From the NCBI GenBank assembly GCA_902472315.1, contig CABRNM010000007.1:1-64000 (forward strand): 64,000 nt of DNA. Direction: 5' to 3'. Both the position numbers and the translations under genes were made by a program. This stretch comes from an uncultured Collinsella sp. GTDB taxonomy: Bacteria > Actinomycetota > Coriobacteriia > Coriobacteriales > Coriobacteriaceae. The notes below the pieces were generated by a model. The model saw nothing but the letters and a program-made list of their open reading frames with translations, had not been told where the DNA came from and ran no database searches. Positions 1 to 7,623 of this stretch are shown here, piece after piece. Positions within the stretch are counted from its first letter, which is position 1; every line of letters starts with the position of its first letter.

Positions 1-2
1 GG

Positions 3-33
3 TGATCCGTTTTCCTCCGTCCCCAAGGGATCA
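3..33. repeat. 31-bp arm of the GATCC-GGGGACGGAGG palindromic element (partial copy)
   Basis: This 31-base sequence begins TGATCCGTTTTCC and ends CCAAGGGATCA. It matches the right arm of the two complete copies at 11843-11926 and 29291-29375, differing from the first only in the CTAG/CAAG core. The left arm would lie before the window. It directly abuts the U-tract side of the rubredoxin terminator, as the complete copies abut theirs. Confidence 0.85.
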
Positions 34-34
34 A

Positions 35-69
35 AAGGGCCCCGGCCGGAATATCCGACCGGGGCCCTT
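35..69 (-). terminator. Intrinsic terminator of the rubredoxin gene
   Basis: An 11-bp G/C-rich stem (35-45 with 59-69) is followed on the minus strand by TTTTGA. It lies about 40 bases beyond the rubredoxin stop codon, which fits a rho-independent terminator. Confidence 0.8.
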
Positions 70-109
70 GGACAGAGCTATGTGTTGCTGCAAGTCGTGT
101 GTCTACGAG

Positions 110-253
110 CTACTCCTCGACGAGCTCAAACTGATCGGGACCAACCCCACAGACCGGGCACACGTAGTCCTCGGGCAGCTCGGGCGTGTCGACCTCAACC
201 TCATAACCGCAAACGATGCACACGAACTTGTACGTCTTCTTCTCCTCAGCCAT
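110..253 (-). CDS. Rubredoxin
   Basis: This 47-residue protein is a small one-iron electron carrier. Two CxxCG-type knuckles are visible, C12-x2-C15-G and C32-P-V-C35-G, which bind the FeCys4 centre. The first knuckle reads CIVCGY and the second CPVCGVG, as in classical rubredoxins. The total length is slightly short of the usual 52-54 residues. The start is fixed by GAGAGGAG about seven bases upstream. It is cytoplasmic and likely passes electrons to rubrerythrin-type or flavin-dependent oxygen-detoxifying enzymes, which suits an anaerobe. It lies downstream of a flavin reductase-like gene, a common partner, but has its own promoter. A strong terminator follows. Confidence 0.93.
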   Translation of the reverse strand: MAEEKKTYKFVCIVCGYEVEVDTPELPEDYVCPVCGVGPDQFELVEE

Positions 254-296
254 GATGTTCTCCTCTCGAACGTGACTGCTGGTGTACTTGCTTATT

Positions 297-324
297 AGTA
301 TATGTTCTCAATAATATAATGCAA
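297..324 (-). promoter_or_regulatory. Candidate promoter of the rubredoxin gene
   Basis: On the minus strand, a TTGCAT -35 box (319-324) is followed by a 16-bp spacer and a TATACT -10 box (297-302). The region is markedly AT-rich compared with its surroundings and lies about 45 bases before the start codon. Confidence 0.6.
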
Positions 325-341
325 GTATTTTTAAAACATTT

Positions 342-845
342 CTAGCCTTGATACGAGGACGCCTTCGGAGGCGTCTTGCCCTTCAGGACCTTATGGTAGT
401 AATCGTAGGTGAGCGGCGTCTCGTTGCTCAGGCGCTCGGCATCCTCGACCTCGCCAATAAAGAGCAGGTGTGTGCCCACGTCAACAGTGTCGATCAAACG
501 GCAGCTAAACAAGGCCGCCGCATGCTCGGGAACATAGGGCATGCCCAGTGCGGTCTCGCGCGTCTCGTACTTAGCAAATTTGTCATAGTCGCTGCTGGTA
601 CGGAATCCAAAGTTGCCAATGTAGAGCATATCGGCCGTCTGATCAATCACGGTCAGCGCAAAGGCCTTGGCAGACGAGATAACACCAGACGTGACATTTT
701 CCTTGTTCACGGCAACCGAGATGCGCGGCGGCGCGGACGTCACCTGCACCGCGGTGTTGATGACGCAGCCGGCACGCAGCCCGTCGGCCGCAGCACTCAC
801 CACATACAGGCCGCTCGGCATCGTAAAGAACGCAGTTTTGTCCAT
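342..845 (-). CDS. Flavin reductase-like FMN-binding split-barrel protein
   Basis: This 167-residue protein begins MDKTAFFTMPSGLYVVSA and resembles the flavin reductase/flavoredoxin family, which binds FMN in a split beta-barrel and reduces flavin or passes electrons to small acceptors. The family-typical early segment (PSGLYVVSA, then INTAVQVTSAPPRISVAVNKEN) covers residues 9-60. The reading frame is open further upstream, but this ATG has a GGGGAG ribosome site eight bases away and preserves the usual N-terminus. The rubredoxin gene follows 88 bases downstream, and the pairing suggests a shared electron-transfer role. The exact electron donor and acceptor cannot be told. Confidence 0.82.
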   Translation of the reverse strand: MDKTAFFTMPSGLYVVSAAADGLRAGCVINTAVQVTSAPPRISVAVNKENVTSGVISSAKAFALTVIDQTADMLYIGNFGFRTSSDYDKFAKYETRETALGMPYVPEHAAALFSCRLIDTVDVGTHLLFIGEVEDAERLSNETPLTYDYYHKVLKGKTPPKASSYQG

Positions 846-896
846 AACAACCACTCCCCTAACCCGGGTTGGAACCTCATGGATGTATGTACCCAT

Positions 897-928
897 AAAA
901 ATAGGCGACGCCCATACCGGACGCCGCC
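897..928 (-). terminator. Probable terminator upstream of the flavin reductase gene
   Basis: On the minus strand, a seven-bp stem with one G-U pair (904-910 with 922-928) is followed by TATTTTT. It could end transcripts coming from smpB. It could also act as a leader attenuator for the flavin reductase gene, whose start is about 50 bases on. Confidence 0.5.
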
Positions 929-976
929 CCATACACATATGTGCCAAGATTGCAGGTCAGCCAAGTCCCTCCACCA

Positions 977-1043
977 AGTTGCGGTGAAATAGTTCCTGCT
1001 TGTCGGGTATTTGGCCTCAAACAGGAACTATTCCACCGCAACT
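977..1043. repeat. 67-bp palindromic element, copy 1
   Basis: The element starts AGTTGCGGTGAAATAG and ends with its near reverse complement CTATTCCACCGCAACT. The inverted ends extend to 22 bp (through TTCCTG / CAGGAA). It lies 12 bases beyond the smpB stop codon. Four other copies of exactly the same length occur at 15249, 47944, 49455 and 52249. Confidence 0.92.
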
Positions 1044-1055
1044 TATACAGAGTGC

Positions 1056-1526
1056 CTAGCGGTTGCGCTCCTTGAGCGCGCGATCGATTTCGCGCTGAAC
1101 GTCGCGCTTGGCCATATCCTCGCGCTTGTCGTAGAGCTTTTTGCCGCGACCCAGGCCCAGCAGCAGCTTTACACGACCATCGGTATTAAAGTAGAGCTCC
1201 AAAGGCACCAGCGCATAGCCGCGGTTGCGCAGTTTGCCGTCAAGAAAATCAATCTCCTTGCGATGCAGCAGCAGACGGCGACGGCGATCGGGGTCACGGT
1301 TCCACACGCCACCGTGGCTGTAAGGGTGAATGTGCAGGCCCACCAGCCAGCACTCGCCGCCGCGAATCAGCGCAAAGGTGTCGGTGATCTGACAGGCGCG
1401 CTCGCGAATCGACTTGACCTCGGTACCGCTCAGTTCAATGCCGCATTCGAACGTCTCGTCGATAAAGTACTCGTGATGCGCCGAGCGATTCTTGGAGATG
1501 AGCTTGCGCTCGCGCTTACTGGGCAT
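1056..1526 (-). CDS. smpB: SsrA-binding protein SmpB
   Basis: SmpB (156 residues) binds tmRNA and helps it enter stalled ribosomes for trans-translation. The conserved GIELSGTEVKSIR segment lies near residues 29-41. The C-terminal tail KKLYDKREDMAKRD, which mimics the codon-anticodon helix, is intact. The start is decided by AAGGAGG seven bases upstream. The frame is open further upstream, but that part overlaps the TPR gene without homology. The gene overlaps the end of the TPR gene by 11 bases, so the two are probably co-transcribed. The usual neighbour rnr lies 8 kb away rather than adjacent. Confidence 0.95.
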   Translation of the reverse strand: MPSKRERKLISKNRSAHHEYFIDETFECGIELSGTEVKSIRERACQITDTFALIRGGECWLVGLHIHPYSHGGVWNRDPDRRRRLLLHRKEIDFLDGKLRNRGYALVPLELYFNTDGRVKLLLGLGRGKKLYDKREDMAKRDVQREIDRALKERNR

Positions 1527-2433
1527 CGCCGACCTCCTTGATGCCGTCGGCTCCCTTGTCGTCGCCTGCGCGCTTTGCCTTGCGCTCGGCATTGAGCTCG
1601 GCATCGCTCTCGCGCACCAGCTTAATGATCGCCGCACATGCCTCCTCGCCCACCAGGTCGCGGGCACGGACCGTCAGGCGCGTCGCCTCCTGCTTGTCGC
1701 CGTCGCTTGCAGCATCGGTCGCACACATGATCAGGCAGATGGCAATCTCGGCCGAAGGCGAGGTCGGCACGCCTTGCAGGCTCAGCTCGCCCATCACGTG
1801 CTCGTCGCTCTCCTCGGCGGCATCCGGATAGGCAGTATGGATCTTGTTGAGCAGGCGCGTCGTATGCGCGTCGCCAGGGGCCAAGCGCAGCGCCAGACGC
1901 GCGCAACCCACAGCCGCCGAGACGTTCTCGGTCTCGGGCTCAAGGAAATACTGGCCGAGGTTGGCATAAGCGCGGGCGGCGCACTTGCCGTCGCTCGCAC
2001 GCTCCAGCACCGAGAACGAGAGCGATGCCCATTCCTGTTTGTCCTCGAGTGCGCGGAACAGCTCGGCCAAGTCCAAGCGATAGTTGCAGTTCATGGGGTC
2101 CCAACGCACAGCCTGCATCAGGGCATTACGAGCGCTCACATAATCCTGCTGGCGAATGTAGGCAAACGCCATGTCAGAGTACAGGCGGTCAAACGGCACC
2201 TCGACCTGCACGAGCTCGCGCGGATCCTTCTCCACGCGGCGATAGGCCAAGCGCTCAAACTTGCTATCGAAGCTAAAGTATTGGCGCTTCTCCTCCGTCT
2301 TGCACTCAGCGTCGATATACTCCTCGGCGAGCTCCACCAGACGCTCCAACAGCGGCGTCGCCGTGGCCAGGTCGCCCTGCGCCAGATAGTTCTCGGCATA
2401 CGTGATGTCTTGCAAGCTGATGGGCAGATCCAT
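1516..2433 (-). CDS. Tetratricopeptide-repeat protein of unknown function
   Basis: This 305-residue protein is predicted cytoplasmic, with no signal peptide or membrane segment. Helical TPR-like units are visible, for example LYSDMAFAYIRQQDYVSARNALMQAVRWDPMN and ARAYANLGQYFLEPETENVSAAVGCARLALRLAPGD. These normally form protein-protein docking surfaces. The C-terminus is charged and rich in Lys, Asp and Ala. The start MDLPISLQD is supported by GAGGAG six bases upstream. It ends inside smpB, suggesting translational coupling. Its partner is unknown. Confidence 0.75.
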   Translation of the reverse strand: MDLPISLQDITYAENYLAQGDLATATPLLERLVELAEEYIDAECKTEEKRQYFSFDSKFERLAYRRVEKDPRELVQVEVPFDRLYSDMAFAYIRQQDYVSARNALMQAVRWDPMNCNYRLDLAELFRALEDKQEWASLSFSVLERASDGKCAARAYANLGQYFLEPETENVSAAVGCARLALRLAPGDAHTTRLLNKIHTAYPDAAEESDEHVMGELSLQGVPTSPSAEIAICLIMCATDAASDGDKQEATRLTVRARDLVGEEACAAIIKLVRESDAELNAERKAKRAGDDKGADGIKEVGDAQ

Positions 2434-2487
2434 GGCTACTCCTCGATCTGAGCGAAACACGGCAGACGCCGCATATACGGTCAATAC

Positions 2488-2520
2488 ACAAAACCCGGGT
2501 CTCTTACGAGGCCCGGGCGT
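2488..2520 (-). terminator. Terminator of the tRNA-Glu/tRNA-Gln transcript
   Basis: The minus strand reads CCCGGG, an inner CTC/GAG stem and CCCGGG, then TTTTGTG. It lies about 10 bases after the 3' end of the tRNA-Glu gene and before the TPR gene. Confidence 0.75.
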
Positions 2521-2528
2521 TCATTTTG

Positions 2529-2605
2529 TGGTAGCCCGTACCAGATTCGAACTGGTGATCTCCGCCTTGAGAGGGCGGCGTCCTAAACCGCTAGACGAAC
2601 GGGCC
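2529..2605 (-). tRNA. tRNA-Glu (CTC anticodon)
   Basis: This is a full cloverleaf on the minus strand. The acceptor stem is GGCCCGT with ACGGGCT, the anticodon loop is CTCTCAA with anticodon CTC, and the T loop is GTTCGAATC. The CCA end is encoded (2529-2531). The first acceptor pair is a G-U. Confidence 0.93.
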
Positions 2606-2622
2606 ATATGTAGCAAATGCAA

Positions 2623-2696
2623 TGGCTGGGATGGAGGGAGTCGAACCCCCATTGACGGAACCAGAATCCGCTGTCCTGCCATTAGACGACATCCCA
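2623..2696 (-). tRNA. tRNA-Gln (CTG anticodon)
   Basis: The cloverleaf has acceptor stem TGGGATG with CATCCCA, anticodon loop TTCTGGT with anticodon CTG, T loop GTTCGACTC, discriminator G and an encoded CCA (2623-2625). It is transcribed together with the tRNA-Glu gene 17 bases downstream. Confidence 0.93.
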
Positions 2697-2740
2697 ATGA
2701 CTGTATCGCTGCGCTCGGCTGTGCCTTTGCGCAAGAAAGA

Positions 2741-2769
2741 AATATACGGGAAGTCTCGCCGTGACGCAA
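2741..2769 (-). promoter_or_regulatory. Promoter of the tRNA-Gln/tRNA-Glu unit
   Basis: On the minus strand, TTGCGT (2764-2769), a 17-bp spacer and TATATT (2741-2746) give a good vegetative promoter. It lies about 45 bases before the tRNA-Gln 5' end. Confidence 0.75.
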
Positions 2770-2972
2770 GCCCCAATTTTGACTTTTTTGAAATTCAGTC
2801 AAATTGGCCTAATTTAGTCCAACCCGTGAAGGACCTGTGAAGCCAACCGCTGTACACGAAGGGCAAAACGCCGTGAGCGGTAGCCGTCAACCGTTGGCAG
2901 ATTCTACCGCGAAAACGATAGCACCAGGCAACACAATCGAAGTATCAATGATCGCGTAGATATCGAGGCACC

Positions 2973-3383
2973 ATGGACGAAGAGCTTGATTACCTATGGG
3001 AGACCCTGGGCCTCGAGATCACTGCCGACCTTTGGCCCGAATGGGACAAAATTCACCCCACGTTACGCCCCGCCATTACTGTGGTGCAGGCAAAATACCG
3101 CCGTGCATCCTTTTTGATCATGCGGATGTCATGGCACGCGGGACTCCCCGACCTTAAGCGAATCCAGGCAAGCCTCGTCGAGTTGTCCGGTATGCCGACC
3201 GTCATATCCGAGGCGCACCTGGAGCAGCGCCAGCGCGAGCGACTGCAACAGCAGCGGATTCCCTTTATCTGCCCCGGCGTTCAGGCATATCTGCCCTTTA
3301 TGGACGAGGAGTACTGGAGCGGCAAGCCCAACAAACACGTAAAGGTCTACGATCCGCACGAATGGGCACAGCTGGCGGACTGA
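2973..3383 (+). CDS. Hypothetical protein, possible truncated MarR-associated N-terminal domain
   Basis: This 136-residue protein has no clear catalytic motif or membrane segment. The segment from about residue 80 to 110 (QRERLQQQRIPFICPGVQAYLPF) resembles a motif I recall from the N-terminal part of a group of MarR-type winged-helix regulators. No helix-turn-helix follows here. It may therefore be a stand-alone version of that domain or a shortened relic. The start ATG has only a weak GAGG site. The assignment rests on one motif and is tentative. Confidence 0.5.
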   Translation: MDEELDYLWETLGLEITADLWPEWDKIHPTLRPAITVVQAKYRRASFLIMRMSWHAGLPDLKRIQASLVELSGMPTVISEAHLEQRQRERLQQQRIPFICPGVQAYLPFMDEEYWSGKPNKHVKVYDPHEWAQLAD

Positions 3384-3402
3384 CTGGGGCAGGCCCGCCG
3401 GC

Positions 3403-3572
3403 GGAAAGTGCGTCCCAGATTTCAAGCTCAAACTGGTCCCTACTTTCCCGTCGAGCCCTCAACCGGAAACCGTGTCCCGCAATCGAAGCTCAGAATGGGA
3501 CGTGCTTTCCGCAACCGGCCACTTTGGGAAAGTGCATCCCATTCTGGAAGCGAATTCCGGGTCGCACTTTCC
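3403..3572. repeat. Three tandem 46-bp palindromes with a 62-bp period
   Basis: Units at 3403-3448, 3465-3510 and 3527-3572 each start GGAAA, carry GTCCC or ATCCC about ten bases in, and close with the inverted ...CTTTCC. The unit starts are exactly 62 bases apart. Related units occur at 63905 and 63967. They fill the gap between two convergent genes. Confidence 0.85.
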
Positions 3573-3579
3573 GCAGCCG

Positions 3580-3939
3580 CTACAGCAACGCCTCGGCCCA
3601 AGCCGATTCCCTAAAGCCGGGAATCGCAAAGTCGTCGCCCACCAGCAGCGGACGCTTGACCAGCATGCCGTCGGTCGCCAGCAGCTCATAGCACTCCCGA
3701 TCCGTCATGCCCGCATCCAGACGCGCCTTCAGGCCCAGCTCTCGATATTTCATGCCCGACGAATTAAAGAAGCGCCGCACCGGCAGCCCCGAACGAGCAA
3801 TCCAGGTCGCAAGCTCATCGGCCGTGGGGTTGTCCAAAACGATATCGCGGTCGATATACTCTACCCCATGTTCGTCCAGCCATGCCTTGGCCTTCTTACA
3901 GGTCGAGCACTTGGGATATTCAACAAACAGTACGGTCAT
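3580..3939 (-). CDS. ArsC/Spx-family thioredoxin-fold protein
   Basis: This 119-residue protein begins MTVLFVEYPKCSTCKKAKAWL. The CxxC pair at residues 11 and 14 sits at the start of the first helix, as in the Spx/ArsC/YffB family. RRFFNSSGMKYRELG follows near residues 50-64, typical of the family. Members act as arsenate reductases or as RNA polymerase-binding stress regulators. No arsenical transporter is nearby, so the role is uncertain. The start is supported by GGAGG eight bases upstream. The stop codon lies directly beside the last tandem palindrome. Confidence 0.85.
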   Translation of the reverse strand: MTVLFVEYPKCSTCKKAKAWLDEHGVEYIDRDIVLDNPTADELATWIARSGLPVRRFFNSSGMKYRELGLKARLDAGMTDRECYELLATDGMLVKRPLLVGDDFAIPGFRESAWAEALL

Positions 3940-4031
3940 GGGAATCCTCCGAATATAGATCGGCCAACGCAGGCACACGCCACACGAGGCGCCTTCGTAT
4001 GATGGGCCAATTGTAGCCCGCGGGTCACACG

Positions 4032-5084
4032 TTAAACGAACCGTACCCCGAATCCGTGCTTGATAAACGGCAGCAGTTCCATTGCTTCGGGCGTGATATG
4101 GCCCGCAACGTTCATGCGCTCGTCACCGGGAAGATCAACCCGCGCAATCTCAAGCTCGCCTTCGTAGCGCCCATATCCGCTATTGCTCACAGCGATCGAC
4201 CCCGCCTTTCGCGGCAGGCCGGCTCCGGAATCCGTCGGCACGGAATCCGGCTTAAGCGTCGTACGTGACTCCTGAGACCTAAAGATGAGGACGCTCGAGT
4301 CGGGCCGGTCGTGATGAATCTGCCCGCGCACATAGGCATAACCGGGCTCAAGCTCGCATTGCAGGTCCACGTATCCGGCGGAAACTTGAGCAAACTGCGC
4401 CCAGCCCGCATCGGATAGATCGGGGTCGCCGACCAACACAATGTCGCAATCGGCGCCATGTGCAAGCTCAAGCATATTGAGAGCAACCTTTGACGCGCGA
4501 CCGCGCTGCGCCTCGACCGTCGGCAGTCCCTCGAAAACCGGCCCGCGAACGTTAGCATCACCCGGCACAAAAGCCATGATTTCGAATCCAAGCGCCGCAA
4601 GACGAAGATTCGTCCGAGCAACATCTTCAAGAGCTAAACCGGTATAAGGCTTGGGGTAAAAATTGTGGCAGGCGGCAAAACGAGTCACATCGGCACCGGC
4701 CTCACGCCACGATGCGATTTCATCAGAACTCACCGTCGATGCATTGACCACAATGCGAAATACACCGGACAGCTCCGCGACCCGCTGGGCACTAAAGCCA
4801 TAATCCAAGCGCAGGTACTCCAGTCCCAGATCACGCAAGTCCTCCATGCGCTCAAGGCCCAGCAAATCGCATGTGCGCGGCCCCACATCGGCAATGAGCG
4901 CAATACCGCGGGCGGAAAGCAGCAACAGCACCTGACGAACCTTATCGGCATACGCCGCTCCCCCATCCTCGGGAATATGCAGCGAGGTGAACGCGTAGCG
5001 CGCACCCGCCGCGGCGCCACGCTCAATCGTCCGCTCAATATCCTGCAAAGGGCTGGAAAGATAAATCGAAATACCCGTTTTCAC
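4032..5084 (-). CDS. mupG: MupG-type 6-phospho-N-acetylmuramidase (DUF871 TIM barrel)
   Basis: This 350-residue protein belongs to the family of MupG. That enzyme cleaves MurNAc-6-phosphate from the phosphorylated peptidoglycan disaccharide inside the cell. The N-terminal part reads ISIYLSS, then RYAFTSLHIPED, then ARGIALIADVGPRTCDLLGL, the usual barrel signature. A cyclophilin-like C-terminal domain covers about residues 240-350. It starts with GTG, with AAAGGAG about ten bases upstream. That Shine-Dalgarno follows directly on the U-tract of a terminator placed after the PTS gene, so expression is probably attenuated relative to the upstream genes. Its neighbours murQ and the PTS permease support a role in MurNAc recycling. 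Confidence 0.88.
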   Translation of the reverse strand: MKTGISIYLSSPLQDIERTIERGAAAGARYAFTSLHIPEDGGAAYADKVRQVLLLLSARGIALIADVGPRTCDLLGLERMEDLRDLGLEYLRLDYGFSAQRVAELSGVFRIVVNASTVSSDEIASWREAGADVTRFAACHNFYPKPYTGLALEDVARTNLRLAALGFEIMAFVPGDANVRGPVFEGLPTVEAQRGRASKVALNMLELAHGADCDIVLVGDPDLSDAGWAQFAQVSAGYVDLQCELEPGYAYVRGQIHHDRPDSSVLIFRSQESRTTLKPDSVPTDSGAGLPRKAGSIAVSNSGYGRYEGELEIARVDLPGDERMNVAGHITPEAMELLPFIKHGFGVRFV

Positions 5085-5099
5085 GCTTCAACGCTCCTT

Positions 5100-5134
5100 T
5101 AAAAAAGGCCGGCGGAGCAGTTAGCCCCGCCGGC
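5100..5134 (-). terminator. Terminator/attenuator between the PTS gene and mupG
   Basis: The minus strand shows GCCGGCGG with CCGCCGGC followed by CTTTTTT. The U-tract runs straight into AAAGGAG, the mupG ribosome site. Read-through would be needed for mupG expression from the upstream promoter. Confidence 0.8.
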
Positions 5135-5201
5135 ACAACCATAGCATCAAGAAATCTTCCGCGCGCCGCGAGCCCTGAGCAACACGGCTCGCGATATCAA
5201 A

Positions 5202-6632
5202 CTACTCGCCAAAGAACTCGTTGATCTTCTGCTCGTCGACACCGAAGAACCACGTCAGGACAAAGCCGGCGGCATAGGCAAGCAGCATAGCGGCAACGTA
5301 GCCAAGCTGCTGGCCAGGAACGACGATCAGCAGGCCAAACAGACCGGAAACGCCCTGAGAAACCGTGCCGATGTGAAGTAGCGCCGCGAGCGCGCCGCCA
5401 AATCCAGCACCCAGGCAGGCCGTCACAAACGGACGAACGAGCGGCAGCGTAACGGCATACATCAGAGGCTCGCCCACACCCAGGATTCCAACGGGAATGG
5501 ACTCTGCGACGTACTTCTTGAGCTTGGCGTTCTTGGTCTTAAAGTACAGCGCCAGACCGGCACCGACCTGGCCGCCGCCAGCCATCATAAGGATGGGCAG
5601 CAGGTAGTTGATGCCCTTGGTAGCGCCGTCGGGATCGTTGAGCATAGCGTGGATCGGCGTGAGCGCCTGATGCAGGCCGACGGACACCAGAGGCAAGAAG
5701 CCTGCCGACAGGATATAGCCGCCCAGGACGCCCAGCTTCTCGAAGATAAAGGTGAGGACGCTAAAGATGGCAGTCGTCAGCCATGCGCCAACCGGCTGGA
5801 TGACGAGCATCAGAGCAAAGGCGCCGATGATGAGCACCAGCAGCGGGGACAAGAACGTGTCGAGTGCGTTGGGCATAACCTTGCGAATCTGACGCTCCAT
5901 CCAGGCAAAAAATGCGCCAGCGATGAGAGCCGCGATCATGCCGCCCGCTGCGGGGTTGTACTGCGCACTGGTGAGGGGCAGCAGAATAGCAGTGGCAGGA
6001 TCAGCCGCGCCAGGCGCAAGCAGGGGCATGGCACTGTTGGCGATACACATCATGCCGGCGATGCCGCCCAGCGCAGCGGAGCCACCAAACTCACGTGCCG
6101 CGTTATAGCCCACCAAGATGGGCAGATAGGCAAACAGGGCCCAGCCCATGGAACGAATGCCCTGGTACCACCACTCGCCTGCAAGCGCGCCTGCCGTCGA
6201 GACGTTAATGACGTTGCAGATACCGTTGATGAGGCCAGCCGCAATGATGCCGGGAAGCAGGGCGACGAAGACATTGGAAATCTTCTTGAGGAAGGCCTGA
6301 ACCGGCTTAGACTCGTACTTGGCCTTCTGTGCGGCCTTGTTTGTGGCCGCAGCGTCAACCACGCTCTCGTCAGCAACGCCTTTCGCAAGGCCGGTGAGCT
6401 TGGAGAACTCCTCGAGCACCTTATTCACCTTGCCCGGACCCAGCACGATCTGCATCGTGTCATCCTCAACCAGGCCCATCACGCCGTCGAGCGCCTTAAT
6501 ACCCTCCGTGTCGACGTTGCCCGTGTCTTTGACGGTCACGCGCAGGCGCGTCATGCACGCCGCGTTTGCGAGCACGTTGTCTTTACCGCCCAAAAGGTCC
6601 AGCAGCTTTTGAGCCAGCTCTTTGTTCGTCAT
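5202..6632 (-). CDS. murP: PTS transporter subunit IIBC, likely MurNAc-specific
   Basis: This 476-residue membrane protein imports and phosphorylates a sugar. Residues 1-80 form an EIIB domain with the phospho-cysteine C26 in AACMTRLRV. A linker rich in Ala and Lys leads to an EIIC domain from about residue 110, with about ten hydrophobic segments and the motif GVGEPLMYAVTLPLVRP. There is no EIIA domain, so a separate EIIA-Glc-type protein is needed, as for E. coli MurP. The substrate is inferred from murQ and mupG on either side. The start is supported by GGAGG about eight bases upstream. Confidence 0.88.
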   Translation of the reverse strand: MTNKELAQKLLDLLGGKDNVLANAACMTRLRVTVKDTGNVDTEGIKALDGVMGLVEDDTMQIVLGPGKVNKVLEEFSKLTGLAKGVADESVVDAAATNKAAQKAKYESKPVQAFLKKISNVFVALLPGIIAAGLINGICNVINVSTAGALAGEWWYQGIRSMGWALFAYLPILVGYNAAREFGGSAALGGIAGMMCIANSAMPLLAPGAADPATAILLPLTSAQYNPAAGGMIAALIAGAFFAWMERQIRKVMPNALDTFLSPLLVLIIGAFALMLVIQPVGAWLTTAIFSVLTFIFEKLGVLGGYILSAGFLPLVSVGLHQALTPIHAMLNDPDGATKGINYLLPILMMAGGGQVGAGLALYFKTKNAKLKKYVAESIPVGILGVGEPLMYAVTLPLVRPFVTACLGAGFGGALAALLHIGTVSQGVSGLFGLLIVVPGQQLGYVAAMLLAYAAGFVLTWFFGVDEQKINEFFGE

Positions 6633-6689
6633 AACTCCTCCTTGTATTGGGTATCTCGTCTAGATGTCATATCAGCTCACGCCGTGCAC

Positions 6690-7613
6690 CTATTGGACAT
6701 CGGCATTGCTCTTCTCATGGCCACTCACCGCAGTACGGACATGGCCGTGCGCCCGTTCAAGAGCTACCGCAGCCTGCTCGGCATCGCAGTCCAACAGTAC
6801 CGAGACAATAGCGGTTTTTACGTGGCCGCCGGCATCCGCAAGCGCCTGAACAGCGCGCTCGCGCGTGCAGTCGGTCGCTTCCATCACGATGTTCTGGCCG
6901 CGCACCACCAACTTCTCGTTCGTCTGCTGCACATCGACCATCAGGTTTTGGTACACCTTGCCAATCTTGACCATGGCACCGGTCGAAATCATATTGAGAA
7001 TGAGCTTTTGGACCGTTCCCGCCTTGAGCCTCGTTGAGCCGGTCAGCACCTCGGGACCGGGCACGGGCTCAATGGCAAGATCTGCGCTCTCCCCGATCTT
7101 CGACCCTTGGTTGCAGGCAATTGCAATGGTCTTGCACCCAGTTGCCTTGGCGTACACAAGGCCGCCCACCACATAGGGGGTACGACCGCTTGCCGCCAAA
7201 CCAACGACGAGATCCTTGACGGAGAGCCTATGTTCCCGCAGGTCACTCGCGCCAAGTTCCTCGCTATCCTCGGCACCTTCGACAGCCCTGGTAAACGCCG
7301 TCTCGCCTCCGGCAATGAGCCCGACAATCAGATCGGGCGATACGCCAAACGTGGGTGGGCACTCCGAAGCGTCGAGCACACCCAAACGACCGCTCGTGCC
7401 CGCGCCCATATAAAAGACGCGTCCGCCGCGCTCGAGCGCCTCGGCAGCCCAGTCGATTGCCGTGGCAACCTGTGGCAACACTTTCGTGACCGACTGGACG
7501 GCGCGAAGATCCTCATCGTTCATCGTCGTGACGATTTGCAGCGACGTCATCGTGTCGAGGTCCATTGACTTTTGATTTCGCTGTTCTGTCGTGAATTTTG
7601 TTAAATCGAGCAT
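6690..7613 (-). CDS. murQ: N-acetylmuramic acid 6-phosphate etherase
   Basis: MurQ (307 residues) removes D-lactate from MurNAc-6-phosphate, giving GlcNAc-6-phosphate. The SIS-domain signature GAGTSGRLGVLDASECPPTFG lies at residues 70-90, with the catalytic-type glutamate in SECPP. A second conserved stretch, GSTRLKAGTVQKLILNM, follows near residues 195-215. The chosen start MLDLTKFTTEQRN has GAGGTG nine bases upstream. The longer open frame runs into the regulator gene in another frame. It lies 10 bases after the regulator gene and 57 bases before the PTS gene, forming one operon. Confidence 0.95.
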   Translation of the reverse strand: MLDLTKFTTEQRNQKSMDLDTMTSLQIVTTMNDEDLRAVQSVTKVLPQVATAIDWAAEALERGGRVFYMGAGTSGRLGVLDASECPPTFGVSPDLIVGLIAGGETAFTRAVEGAEDSEELGASDLREHRLSVKDLVVGLAASGRTPYVVGGLVYAKATGCKTIAIACNQGSKIGESADLAIEPVPGPEVLTGSTRLKAGTVQKLILNMISTGAMVKIGKVYQNLMVDVQQTNEKLVVRGQNIVMEATDCTRERAVQALADAGGHVKTAIVSVLLDCDAEQAAVALERAHGHVRTAVSGHEKSNADVQ

Positions 7614-7623
7614 TTTGTTCACC

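Noticed and set aside
1492..2451. Plus-strand frame of about 320 codons opposite the TPR gene
   Set aside because: The minus-strand TPR protein has repeat motifs, a ribosome site and coupling to smpB; the plus frame has none.
3403..3572. Regularly spaced repeats considered as a CRISPR array
   Set aside because: The units are long imperfect palindromes with only 16-base spacers, there are three of them, and no cas gene is in the window.
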